From the NCBI GenBank assembly GCA_013815685.1, contig JACDFR010000018.1, positions 1 through 64,000 of the forward strand: a DNA stretch of 64,000 nt, read 5' to 3'. This DNA comes from Ramlibacter sp. (lineage in GTDB: Bacteria > Pseudomonadota > Gammaproteobacteria > Burkholderiales > Burkholderiaceae_C). A program made the translations under genes and the position numbers. The stretch's first letter is position 1, and each line of letters starts with the position of its first letter. The notes under the pieces were generated by a model. That model had not been told where the DNA came from. It searched no databases and worked only from the letters and a program-made list of their open reading frames with translations. Shown piece after piece: positions 18,351 through 27,018 of this stretch.

Positions 18351-18940
18351 ATGATCAATCATTGGAAGCGTGTTTCGTCGGTCGCGAGAGCGCTTGGCGC
18401 CCCGGAACGCTCGCGAACGGCCACAAGGTCATGCGGCACCTGGAGTATTCGGAAGATCGCACCCAGTTAACGGACGCGCTGGTGTTCGCCGAATACGGCA
18501 GCACATCGAACACCAAGACCACGGACAACTGCGACTGGGACCCCAACAACACCACGCTGACCCAGTCCAACTGCCGGATCGCCCGCTTTCCTGTTGCGGC
18601 TAACGGCAGACTGACGATCAACGCCAGCAACCAGGCGGTGGCCCGCAAGGTGTACATGATGCGCACCGCGGGCGTGCAAGGCCTGGCTCCCGCCTGCGCG
18701 GGCCCGGTGGCTGGCGACGACTGCGACACCTACCTCCTCAACGCCAGTTCGTCGCTTGTCAAGGCGGGCCTCAACGACCCGTCGTTCTCATGGTCGTCGA
18801 GTGACGGCAAGTGGACCACCGGCAACGAAGGGTTTGCGTTGGACCGGTCGTCGAGCTCGCCCATCCTCTGGAACGACACCGAGGCAGTCCAGTCGGGCGG
18901 CACGGGACGGGGGATATTCGGGGTATCGCCGAACTTCTAG
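18351..18940 (+). pseudogene. Decayed secreted-protein gene, family not recognised
   Basis: AAGGACACC precedes the ATG at 18351, which opens a signal-like start MINHWKRVSSVARALG but stops after 39 codons. A second frame from about 18400 to the stop at 18940 is clearly protein-like (HKVMRHLEYSEDRTQLTDAL, then NCDWDPNN and four cysteines, ending GRGIFGVSPNF) but has no start of its own. The simplest reading is a secreted protein gene that lost its middle and its frame. I do not recognise the family. It lies directly after the ABC ATPase gene. Confidence 0.55.
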
Positions 18941-18961
18941 GCTTGCGGGCAAGACGTTCTC

Positions 18962-19900
18962 TTACAGCGCCACCACGCGGAATCCGTGGTTGCCGGCCGA
19001 ACTCTCCGGCGTGTTGGCGCCGCGCGCGGCAACGCGGTAGCGGTTGCAGTACGACTCGTGGCACAGGAAGGAACCGCCGCGGGCTGAGCGGCGGCCGGTC
19101 GGCTCACCATGCATCGGATCGATACCGGCCGATGTACGGTGGTAGTCGGGCGTGAACCAGTCCGCGCACCACTCCCAGACGTTGCCCGCCATGTTGTACA
19201 GGCCATACGCGTTCGGTGCGAACGAACCCACGCCGACAACTCCCGGCGACCAGCCGGGCGCGGGCTCGTTGGGGAACACGCCGCGCCAGATGTTGCATGG
19301 CGGCTCGGTGGGCATCGTGTCGCCCCAGGTGTAGCGTTGCCCGTGCAGGCCGCCGCGCGCCGCGTATTCCCACTGCGCCTCGGTCGGCAAGCGGACACCG
19401 GCCCAGGTGCAGTAGGCCTGCGCGTCGTCCCACGACGCATGCACCACGGGCTGGTCCATGCGCTCGCGCAGGCACGATCCGGGGCCTTCAGGGCGCTGCC
19501 AGCAGGCGTCGGGCACTTCCAGCCACCACGGCAAGCCTTGCGGGTGCTGGCGGATCGCGTCGCGTTGCGCCTGGCGCACCTGCAGGTAGAACACGAATGA
19601 CGAGCCGGCCTGCTCGGCTTGGGTGATATAGCTCGTGCTTCGGACGAACTCGGTGAACTGCGCATTCGTCACCGCCGTCGCCGCTATGCGAAACGGGCTG
19701 ACCTGCACCGGGCGCAACGGGCCTTCGCCGTCGGCAGGGAAGCCTTCGTGCGAGTCGGTGCCCATGAGGAATTCGCCGCCGGGGAGCGAGATGAAGTCAG
19801 TTGATGGGGCTGCGGCCGAGTGCCCCCTCCCTAACCCTCCCCCCGAGAGAGGGGGAACAAGACTTTCTCGCTGCGGCGTGCAGCAAGGCTTGCCATTCAC
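18962..19900 (-). CDS. Formylglycine-generating enzyme (sulfatase-modifying factor)
   Basis: A 312-residue FGE/SUMF1-fold protein: LPGGEFLMGTDSHEG, RLPTEAQWEYAARGG, NMAGNVWEWCADW and the C-terminal FLCHESYCNRYRVAARGAN. The two cysteines (about 280 and 285) match the copper-binding catalytic pair of aerobic FGE, so it should oxidise a sulfatase cysteine to formylglycine. The start overlaps the sulfatase stop by four bases. Residues 12-26 are encoded by a GC-rich palindromic repeat (19821-19858), so the original start may have been further in. Confidence 0.9.
   Translation of the reverse strand: MNGKPCCTPQRESLVPPLSGGGLGRGHSAAAPSTDFISLPGGEFLMGTDSHEGFPADGEGPLRPVQVSPFRIAATAVTNAQFTEFVRSTSYITQAEQAGSSFVFYLQVRQAQRDAIRQHPQGLPWWLEVPDACWQRPEGPGSCLRERMDQPVVHASWDDAQAYCTWAGVRLPTEAQWEYAARGGLHGQRYTWGDTMPTEPPCNIWRGVFPNEPAPGWSPGVVGVGSFAPNAYGLYNMAGNVWEWCADWFTPDYHRTSAGIDPMHGEPTGRRSARGGSFLCHESYCNRYRVAARGANTPESSAGNHGFRVVAL
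19821..19858. repeat. G/C-rich imperfect palindrome inside the FGE 5' coding region
   Basis: The sequence has C-rich and G-rich arms (CCCCCTC with GAGGGGG) around a TAACCC core, like the REP-type palindromes scattered between genes in Comamonadaceae. Here it is read in frame as PPLSGGGLGRG. Confidence 0.5.
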
Positions 19901-21546
19901 GGCAAATAGGGCGCGCGGAAGTCCTCGCGCTCCCAGAATGCGGTCCCCACGTTCTGCTCACGCATCAGCTGGTCGATGCGCTCGCGCGGGATCACGCCGC
20001 AGCGCTGGGTCCAGGCCTGGTACAGCGTCAGCATGTCCTTCACGCGGCCGGGATGTTGCCCTGCCAGGTCGTTCAGCTCGGTGCGGTCCTGTTCCATGTC
20101 GTACAGCTCCCAGGGCTCGGGGTATTTGCGCACCAGCTTCCATTTGCCGATGCGCACTGCGGCATTGCCTTCGTGCTCCCAGAACATCGGCGGTCGTTCA
20201 CCCGTCTTGCCGTGCAATGCGGGAAGGAGGCTGTGGCCTTCCAGCGGATCGACCGGCCGGCCGTTCCAGTTCGCGGGATACCGAGCGCCCGTGGCTTGCA
20301 CGATCGTCGCCATGATGTCGGGCAGATAGCCCGGCGTGTGCCGCACGGCGTTGCGGTCCTCGATGCCCCCAGGCCAGTGGACGATCAGCGGCGTCGAGAT
20401 GCCGCCCTCGTGGATCCAGTGCTTGTACAGGCGAAACGGCGAGTTCGACAGGTTCGCCCAGGCACGCCCGTAGCTCTGGTACGTGTTCTCCGGGCCGGGC
20501 ATGACTTGAGGGTCATTGCCGAAGTGAACCGGCTCGCCGCCGCGCGTGTGTTCCTTGGCGATCATCAACTTGTTCACCAGCTCGTCGACGGTCAGGTCGT
20601 CCGGGATGTCTTCCGCGCAGGCACCGTTATCCGAGAGGAAGATGACGAGTGTGTTGTCCAGCTGGCCCTCTTCTTCGAGTGTGCCAAGGATGCGGCCGAT
20701 ACCCTGGTCCATCCGGTCGATCTGCGCCGCATATACCTCCATGCAGCGCAGCAGCCAATCCTTGTGCTTTGCCTGGGTCCAGGCAGGCTGGGTCGGGTCG
20801 CGGTCCGACAGCTGCCAGGACTTGTCCAGGATGCCGCTGGCCACCAAACGCTCCAGGCGCTCTTCCCGCAGCTTGTCCCAACCCTTGTCGAACTTGCCCT
20901 TGTATTTGGCGATGTCCTCGTCGTGCGCATGCAGCGGCCAGTGCGGTGCGGTGTAGGCCACGTACTGGAAGAAAGGCTTGTTCGCATGCGCACGGCGGTG
21001 CCAGCGGATGAAGTCCACCGCGTTCTCACTGATCGCGTCTGTGTAGAAGAAGCCCGGCGCTTTGGCCTCGTGCTCGATGTTCTCGTTACCGCGTGTCAGC
21101 GTGTTGGGGTCATAGAAGCTGCCCGCGCCGATGATGGTGCCGTAGAACTCGTCGAAGCCGCGCTGCAGCGGCCAGCTGTCCGTGGGCTGGGTGAGGTTGT
21201 TCGCGACATGCCATTTGCCGCTGAGGTAGCTGCGGTAGCCGCTGCCCTTGAGCACTTCGGGGATCGTGACGCAGCGCTCGTTCAGGTTGCCGGCATAGCC
21301 TTCCGGGCCCATGTTGTACGTGAGCACGCCGATGCTGGTCTGGTGCGGGTGCAGGCCTGTGAGCAGGGACGCTCGCGACGGGCTGCATCGCGCTGTGTTG
21401 TAGAACTGCGAGAAGCGGACACCGCCCGCTGCCAGCCGGTCCAGGTTGGGCGTTTCCACTTCGCCGCCGTAGCAGCCGATGTCCGAAAATCCCATGTCGT
21501 CGTTCAGGATCAGGACGATGTTGGGTTTCGTCGCTTTCGCGGTCAT
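19897..21546 (-). CDS. Type I sulfatase (arylsulfatase family)
   Basis: A 549-residue sulfatase. Metal-binding NDD is at residues 15-17 and the formylglycine signature C54-S-P-S-R58 (in ARCSPSRASLLTG) is intact. Later landmarks are SYLSGKWHVA, FLSDNGACAEDIP and IHEGGISTPLIVHWPGG. No signal peptide is seen, so it acts in the cytoplasm unless exported otherwise. Transcribed just after the importer genes and coupled to its maturase (FGE), it should remove sulfate from an imported ester. Substrate not known. Confidence 0.92.
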   Translation of the reverse strand: MTAKATKPNIVLILNDDMGFSDIGCYGGEVETPNLDRLAAGGVRFSQFYNTARCSPSRASLLTGLHPHQTSIGVLTYNMGPEGYAGNLNERCVTIPEVLKGSGYRSYLSGKWHVANNLTQPTDSWPLQRGFDEFYGTIIGAGSFYDPNTLTRGNENIEHEAKAPGFFYTDAISENAVDFIRWHRRAHANKPFFQYVAYTAPHWPLHAHDEDIAKYKGKFDKGWDKLREERLERLVASGILDKSWQLSDRDPTQPAWTQAKHKDWLLRCMEVYAAQIDRMDQGIGRILGTLEEEGQLDNTLVIFLSDNGACAEDIPDDLTVDELVNKLMIAKEHTRGGEPVHFGNDPQVMPGPENTYQSYGRAWANLSNSPFRLYKHWIHEGGISTPLIVHWPGGIEDRNAVRHTPGYLPDIMATIVQATGARYPANWNGRPVDPLEGHSLLPALHGKTGERPPMFWEHEGNAAVRIGKWKLVRKYPEPWELYDMEQDRTELNDLAGQHPGRVKDMLTLYQAWTQRCGVIPRERIDQLMREQNVGTAFWEREDFRAPYLP

Positions 21547-21558
21547 GGGTACTTCCTT

Positions 21559-22614
21559 TCAGATGCGTTGGCCGGTCGCCCGGTCGAAAAGATGCGCGGC
21601 CGCGGGGTCGAACGAGAGGTGGACCCCCTCGCCTTCCCGAACCGACGGGAGTTCGCCGGCGCGCAGCTTCACGCGATGGCCGGCGGCCTCGAGGTTCACG
21701 ATGCTGCTGTCGCCGAAGTCCTCGACGAACTCCACGCGCGCCGGAATGCCGGCAGCGCCCAGCCGCAGGTCGCCCGGCCGCACGCCGAGCGTGACTTCGC
21801 CCGCTTGCGCGCCGGCCGGCACGGTGACCGGCATGGATGCCTTACCCATCCGCACCTGCCCGCCCTGGAGCACGGCAGGCAGCAGGTTCATGGGCGGCGT
21901 GCCGATAAAGGCGGCGACGGTGGCCGTTGCGGGCTTGCGGAATATCTCGTGCGGCGTGCCTACCTGCACGATCCGGCCTTCCATGAACACGGCCATGCGG
22001 TCGGCGATGGTCATGGCCTCTTCCTGGTCGTGGGTCACGTACACGGCCGTCACGCCAAGCGAGCGCTGGAGTTTGCGCAGCTCGGCCCGCGTTTCCAGGC
22101 GCAGCTTCGCGTCGAGGTTCGACAGCGGCTCGTCGAGGAGAAACAGGCGCGGCTGGCGCACAATCGCACGCGCCAACGCGCATCGCTGCTGCTGGCCGCC
22201 GGAGAGCTGTCCGGGCTTGCGATCGAGCAGGTGCGAGATGGCTACCTTCGCTGCCGCATCCTGCACCGCCTGGTCGAGCTGCCCCGCGGGCGTGCCGATC
22301 ATCTTCAGCGGAAAGCCGATGTTCTGCGCCACGCTCATGTGGGGGTACAGCGCGTAGCTCTGGAACACCATCGCCACGTCGCGCGAGCCGGGCTCGGTGG
22401 CGGTGACATCGGCGCCGTCGATCAGCACGCGGCCGGCGTCGACCGATTCCAGGCCCGCCAGGATGCGCAGCGTGGTCGTCTTGCCCGAGCCGGAAGGACC
22501 CAGCAGCGCGAAGAATTCGCCCGGCCGGATGTCCAGGTCGATGCCATGCAGGGCGGTGAAAGTGCCGTGGCGCTTGACGATGCCTTCGAGGCGAACGCTT
22601 GCGGACTGCGTCAT
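21559..22614 (-). CDS. ABC transporter ATP-binding protein (MalK/UgpC-like)
   Basis: A 351-residue ATPase: Walker A GPSGSGKTT, Q-loop VFQSYALYPHMS, signature LSGGQQQRCALARAI, Walker B FLLDEPLSNLD, H-loop YVTHDQEEAM, then a MalK-type C-terminal domain. The start overlaps the adjacent permease gene by four bases. It powers the importer in the sulfatase operon. Confidence 0.92.
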   Translation of the reverse strand: MTQSASVRLEGIVKRHGTFTALHGIDLDIRPGEFFALLGPSGSGKTTTLRILAGLESVDAGRVLIDGADVTATEPGSRDVAMVFQSYALYPHMSVAQNIGFPLKMIGTPAGQLDQAVQDAAAKVAISHLLDRKPGQLSGGQQQRCALARAIVRQPRLFLLDEPLSNLDAKLRLETRAELRKLQRSLGVTAVYVTHDQEEAMTIADRMAVFMEGRIVQVGTPHEIFRKPATATVAAFIGTPPMNLLPAVLQGGQVRMGKASMPVTVPAGAQAGEVTLGVRPGDLRLGAAGIPARVEFVEDFGDSSIVNLEAAGHRVKLRAGELPSVREGEGVHLSFDPAAAHLFDRATGQRI

Positions 22615-23453
22615 CGGCGGCCCCCTCCCTTGACGGCCCCGACGGTGAGCCCTTTGACGATGTGGCGCTGGGCCGCGAGGCCGATCACGATGACGGGCGC
22701 CATGGCCAGCATCGCCGCGGCCGCGAGCCGCGCCCATTGCGTCTGTTCGACGGAAATGAAATTGAACATGGCCACAGTGACCGGGCGCACGTTGTTGCCG
22801 CCCAGCACCACGGCAAAGAGGAATTCGTTCCAGGCGTTGAGGAACACGAACACGGTCGTCACCGCGATGCCGCCGCGCACCTGCGGCAGGATCACGTACC
22901 ACAGCGTGCGCAGGCGCCCCGCCCGGTCCAGCAGCGCGGCCTCCTCCATCTCGTAGGGCACATCCTCGAAGTACGACACCATCAGCCACACCGCGAATGG
23001 CAGCGAGAACGTCAGGTAGATGGTGGTGAGCCCGCTGTAGCTGTCCAGCAGGCCGAGCTTCTGCATCGCCAGGTAGTACGGGATGATCAGGCCCACCGGC
23101 GGCAGCATCTGCGTGGCCAGCACATAGAAGCCCGAGGACTTCTTGCCCGGGAATCGCAGCCGCGCCAGGGCATAGGCGGCAGGCACAGCGATGAGCATCG
23201 TAAGCAGGGTGGACGCGGTGGCCACGACCATGCTGGACCACAGGTTCGGCAGGATGGACGAGGTGCCGAACAACACCTCGCGGTAGTTGTTGAGTGTCGG
23301 CTCGAAGATGAACTTGGGCGGGTACGCCAGCACGTCGCGCTCGGTCTTGAACGAGGTCAGCAGCCCCCACAAGACGGGGAACACCCAGATGGACACCAGC
23401 ACCCCCGCCGCCAGCCACAGCAGGAGCTTGCGCAAAGGCCCGCCACGCGTCAT
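22611..23453 (-). CDS. ABC transporter permease (MalG-like)
   Basis: A 280-residue membrane protein with six predicted segments and the EAA loop YEMEEAALLDRAGRLRTLWYVILPQ near residue 175. GAGG stands before the ATG at 23453. Part of the sugar-type importer in the sulfatase operon. Confidence 0.88.
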   Translation of the reverse strand: MTRGGPLRKLLLWLAAGVLVSIWVFPVLWGLLTSFKTERDVLAYPPKFIFEPTLNNYREVLFGTSSILPNLWSSMVVATASTLLTMLIAVPAAYALARLRFPGKKSSGFYVLATQMLPPVGLIIPYYLAMQKLGLLDSYSGLTTIYLTFSLPFAVWLMVSYFEDVPYEMEEAALLDRAGRLRTLWYVILPQVRGGIAVTTVFVFLNAWNEFLFAVVLGGNNVRPVTVAMFNFISVEQTQWARLAAAAMLAMAPVIVIGLAAQRHIVKGLTVGAVKGGGRR

Positions 23454-23508
23454 TGGGAAACCTCCGAGCTGCGCGCTGCGGTACTCACCTTGGGAGCGGC
23501 CCGGCGGC

Positions 23509-24414
23509 TCATGCCTTCCTCCGCAGCCTGAACATGAAGAACGACACCACGATGGTGATGGCCAGCAGCACCATCGCCAAGGACGCCCCATAACCGAGAT
23601 TCAATTCGGTGAACGAGGTGCGATACGCGTACAGGTTCAGGATTTCCGTTGCCGACCCGGGCCCGCCACCCGTCGCCGCGAAGATGGCCGCAAAGGCCGA
23701 CAGCGCCGTCATCATGCGCATGATCACCACCATCATGATCGCGGGCCGGATCAACGGCAGCGTGATGTGCACGAAGCGCTGCCAGGCACTGGCGCGATCC
23801 AGCTGCGCGGCTTCATACACGTCGGGCGGGAGCGTGGAAAGCGTCGCGAGCAGCACCAGAAAGGCGAACGGCGTCCACTGCCAGGTGTGGATCGCGATCA
23901 CGGAGATCAGCGCCAGCTGCGGCTCGCCCAGCCAGTTGTGGCTGCCCAGGCCCAGCGCGCGGGTGGTCATGTCGACCAGCCCCACATCGGGCGACAGCAC
24001 CAGCGTGCGCCAGAACAGGCCCACCACCACGGGCGCCAGCACGATCGGCAGGATGGCGCCCACGCGCAGCAGCGCCTGCCCACGCGGGATCTGCAGCACC
24101 AGCAGCGCCAGCGACAACCCGATGACCACCTGCAGCACCACCGTGGACGCCGTGTACACCACCGTGAGCCACAGCGAATTCCAGAATCGCGGGTCGTCGC
24201 CCATCTTGCCGAAGTTGTCCAGGCCGGCAAAGCCCGACAGCCACGGCATGCCGAGGTCGATGCGGTTCAGACCCGTCCAGGCGAGGTAGGCCAGCGGCAC
24301 CGTCGTGGTGACCAGGAGCACGAGCAGCGCGGGCGCCAGCAGCGCCAGCGCAAAGCGCCGCTCCGGGCGGGCCAGGCTGTCGCCCGGGCGAGCCGTGATC
24401 ACGGCCGATTGCAC
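23509..24414 (-). CDS. ABC transporter permease (MalF-like)
   Basis: A 301-residue membrane protein with six segments and the EAA loop DVYEAAQLDRASAWQRFVHITLP near residue 200. The start is a GTG at 24414, five bases downstream of the binding-protein stop. It pairs with the permease at 22611-23453. Confidence 0.87.
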   Translation of the reverse strand: MQSAVITARPGDSLARPERRFALALLAPALLVLLVTTTVPLAYLAWTGLNRIDLGMPWLSGFAGLDNFGKMGDDPRFWNSLWLTVVYTASTVVLQVVIGLSLALLVLQIPRGQALLRVGAILPIVLAPVVVGLFWRTLVLSPDVGLVDMTTRALGLGSHNWLGEPQLALISVIAIHTWQWTPFAFLVLLATLSTLPPDVYEAAQLDRASAWQRFVHITLPLIRPAIMMVVIMRMMTALSAFAAIFAATGGGPGSATEILNLYAYRTSFTELNLGYGASLAMVLLAITIVVSFFMFRLRRKA

Positions 24415-24418
24415 GTGC

Positions 24419-25825
24419 TCAGGCCTTCAGGATCTGCTGGATACGCGCCTGCGCCTCGTCCAGGGCTTCCTTGGGTTTCTTCTGGCCAACCAGCGCCGAC
24501 TGGATGGCCGTGGCCATGGTCTCGCCAATGGCGGGCCACTGCGGAACGCGCGGGCGCCATTCGACATCGGTGTCCTGTTCGAGCGAATCGAGCGCGGCGG
24601 GAATGAAGTTGGTCCCCGCGCCGCCGACCGCCTGCGCGAACTCGGCCGACTTCCATGCGGAGAGCCGGTTGACGCCCGAGCGCTTGGCCGGCCCTGCGAA
24701 CTTCCAGGAGGTGCGCGCCTGCGTCTCGGCCGACGTCGCCCACTGGATGAAAAGCCACGTCGCCTTCTTCTGCTTCTCGGTCAGCGCCGCATTGATCGGG
24801 AAACCCCAGTTCCAGATCGACGTGACACGCTTGCCATTGGGCCCCCGGGGCCAGCGGGCAAAGCCCACCTTGCCGATGACCTTGGACTTCTCCGGGTTCA
24901 TCAGCACCGCGGCGGACGAATGCGCGTCGAGATAGGTCGCGACCGTGCCTTGCGAGAAGGCATCGGCGATGTCGGGCCAGTTCCAGTTGCGCACGGCCGG
25001 CGGCGCATAAGCCGTCAAGGCATTCACGTACCACTCCAGCGCGCTGACGGCCTCCGGCGAATTGACGACGATGTCCTTGCCCTTGAACCAGTTGCCGCCG
25101 AACCCGCGGAACAGCGACGGGTAGATGTACATGTTCTGCCCCGCCCCGGAGAAGCCGCGCATGGCCAGGCCATACACCCGGCTGGCGGGGTCGTGCAGCG
25201 CTTTCGCATTGGAAAGCAGCTGATCGTAGGTATTGGCCGGGTGCAGGCCCTTGGCGTCGTACAGGTCCTTGCGGTAGACCTGCACCGTCACCTCGCCGTC
25301 GTAGGGGATGCCGTAGGGCTTGCCGTCGATCGAGTCGGCGTCGCGCCAGGCCTTCAGGATGTCGTTGTAGTTGTACCAGGCCGCATCGGTGAGCGTGGCG
25401 TCGTTCAGGTACTTGTCCAGCGGCTCCACCCACTTGTTGGCGACGTAAAGCGGGTAGTACATCGGGTCCGCCGCGTGCGTGGCGTACGTGGTGGTCCTGG
25501 ACGACAGGTCCAGCATCGCCTTCTGGCGGATCTGGCCGGGCGGCACCTTCTCGGCGCGCACCTTGATGCCGGTGAGTGCCTCGAACTGCGGCAGCAGGGA
25601 CAGCAGGTTGTCGAAATAGCTGGCCGGGATGACTGCGACGGAGATGGACTCACCCTCGACCTGCTTCCAGTTGATCTTGGCGCCGCGATACGGCGCCAGG
25701 TCGTCGCCCTGGGCCAAGGCGCCGGTCACCCACACCGGCGTCGCAGCGAGCGCGCCCACCGATGCGGCCTGCTGGAGCGCGCGGCGGCGGCCGGGCTGCC
25801 GGGGGTTCTTCATGTGGTCTGTCAT
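24419..25825 (-). CDS. ABC transporter extracellular solute-binding protein
   Basis: A 468-residue periplasmic binding protein. The N-terminus GRRRALQQAASVGALAA resembles a Tat signal more than a Sec one. Family-1 signatures include DGKPYGIPYDGEVTVQVYRKDLYD and a WNWGFPINAALTEKQKKATWLFI region. AGGAGA precedes the ATG at 25825. First gene of the sulfatase operon, divergent from the LacI regulator. The ligand is presumably the sulfated or phosphodiester compound processed by the operon (inference). Confidence 0.88.
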   Translation of the reverse strand: MTDHMKNPRQPGRRRALQQAASVGALAATPVWVTGALAQGDDLAPYRGAKINWKQVEGESISVAVIPASYFDNLLSLLPQFEALTGIKVRAEKVPPGQIRQKAMLDLSSRTTTYATHAADPMYYPLYVANKWVEPLDKYLNDATLTDAAWYNYNDILKAWRDADSIDGKPYGIPYDGEVTVQVYRKDLYDAKGLHPANTYDQLLSNAKALHDPASRVYGLAMRGFSGAGQNMYIYPSLFRGFGGNWFKGKDIVVNSPEAVSALEWYVNALTAYAPPAVRNWNWPDIADAFSQGTVATYLDAHSSAAVLMNPEKSKVIGKVGFARWPRGPNGKRVTSIWNWGFPINAALTEKQKKATWLFIQWATSAETQARTSWKFAGPAKRSGVNRLSAWKSAEFAQAVGGAGTNFIPAALDSLEQDTDVEWRPRVPQWPAIGETMATAIQSALVGQKKPKEALDEAQARIQQILKA

Positions 25826-25912
25826 CGCTGTCTCCTGGCGTTGTGGGAGGATGTATTCGATTACATCGGGCATTGTGCGCCGCCGTCGAGCGCGACTCCA
25901 GACCCTAAATCT

Positions 25913-25926
25913 AAGGGAATTCCCTT
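25913..25926. promoter_or_regulatory. 14-bp perfect palindrome AAGGGAATTCCCTT
   Basis: Perfect 14-bp palindrome in the divergent gap between the binding-protein operon and the LacI gene. It may be a second operator or part of a promoter. Confidence 0.4.
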
Positions 25927-25949
25927 TAGGCGCACAAAATACAATGAAA

Positions 25950-25965
25950 TCGTTTGCATAAACGA
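25950..25965. promoter_or_regulatory. LacI-type operator TCGTTTGCATAAACGA
   Basis: A 6-4-6 palindrome (TCGTTT/AAACGA) 15 bp upstream of the LacI start. The central CG-containing half sites fit LacI/GalR operators, so autoregulation and control of the divergent sulfatase operon are likely. Confidence 0.6.
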
Positions 25966-25980
25966 ATAAGCTCATTCGCC

Positions 25981-27018
25981 ATGGATACGCGAACCACCCG
26001 CAGCCGCACCGCCAGGGACGTGGCACTGCTCGCGGGCGTCTCCACGGCCACCGTCTCGCGCGCGTTGAACACCCCCGGCACGGTGGACCCCGACACGTTG
26101 AAGCGCGTGCGCGATGCCGTGAAGAAGCTGCGCTACGTGCCGCACGGCGGCGCCCGGTCGCTGCGCAGCCATCGCAGCCGCATGGTGGGCGCCATCGTCC
26201 CCTCGTTCGACTACGCGCTGTACGCCAGAACCACGAGCGCGCTGCAGCAACGCCTGGGCGAGCACGGCTATTCGGTAGTGCTGGCCGAGCACCACTACGA
26301 CCTGCAACAGGAGCTGCAGGTGGCTCGCCAGTTGATCGAGCACTCGGTGGACGCCTTCATGTTCGTCGGCGTCGACCACGACCCGCGCCTCTTTGCGCTG
26401 CTGGAGGACTACGGCCGGCCCTTCGTGCTGACGTGGGGTGTGGACAGCACCGACCGGCACCCTTGCGTCGGCTTCGACAACCGGGCCGCCGGCCATGCGA
26501 TCGCCAGGCATGTGCTGGCACTGGGCCACCAGCGCATCGCCATCCTGAGCGCGCCGCTGGAAGGCAACGACCGCGGGCGTGAGCGCGTGGCGGGCTTCCG
26601 GGCCGCTGTGGTCGACGCCCGCGTGCCGGAGCCGCACATCGAATACGCCGAGCGCATCACGCTCGCCGCCGCCGAGAAGGCCATGCAGCGCCTGCTGCGC
26701 CGCGAACGCCGCCCCACCGCGGTGCTGGCGACCAACGACGTGATGGCCGTCGGCGCGATGCTGGCTTGCCGGAAGGCGGCGCTGCGCATCCCCGAGGACA
26801 TCTCGATCACGGGCATCGACAACACCGACCTGGGCGCGACCCAGGTGCCGGGGCTGACTTCCGTCAAGACGCCGATCGTGGAGATCGGCACCGCCGCCGC
26901 CGAGCAGTTGATCGCACGGCTGGAAGGCAAGGAATTCGTGGTCAATCAGGCACTGCCTTTCGAGGTGGTGGTTCGCGGCAGCACAGCGCCGGTTCGGCGA
27001 CGTAAGGAGACTCCATGA
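25981..27018 (+). CDS. LacI-family transcriptional regulator
   Basis: A 345-residue regulator. The helix-turn-helix and hinge are TARDVALLAGVSTATVSRALNTP and YVPHGGARSLRSHRS (residues 9-60), followed by a periplasmic-binding-like effector domain with VLATNDVMAVGAM and SITGIDNTDLG. The ATG at 25981 lies right after the operator-like palindrome. The last bases overlap the next gene (ATGA), so the regulator and the secreted phosphodiesterase are made together. Confidence 0.93.
   Translation: MDTRTTRSRTARDVALLAGVSTATVSRALNTPGTVDPDTLKRVRDAVKKLRYVPHGGARSLRSHRSRMVGAIVPSFDYALYARTTSALQQRLGEHGYSVVLAEHHYDLQQELQVARQLIEHSVDAFMFVGVDHDPRLFALLEDYGRPFVLTWGVDSTDRHPCVGFDNRAAGHAIARHVLALGHQRIAILSAPLEGNDRGRERVAGFRAAVVDARVPEPHIEYAERITLAAAEKAMQRLLRRERRPTAVLATNDVMAVGAMLACRKAALRIPEDISITGIDNTDLGATQVPGLTSVKTPIVEIGTAAAEQLIARLEGKEFVVNQALPFEVVVRGSTAPVRRRKETP

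Noticed and set aside
19801-22956. A 1051-codon plus-strand frame opposite the sulfatase and ABC ATPase genes
   Set aside because: The composition is typical of antisense to high-GC genes and the minus strand encodes intact sulfatase and ATPase motifs over the same bases.
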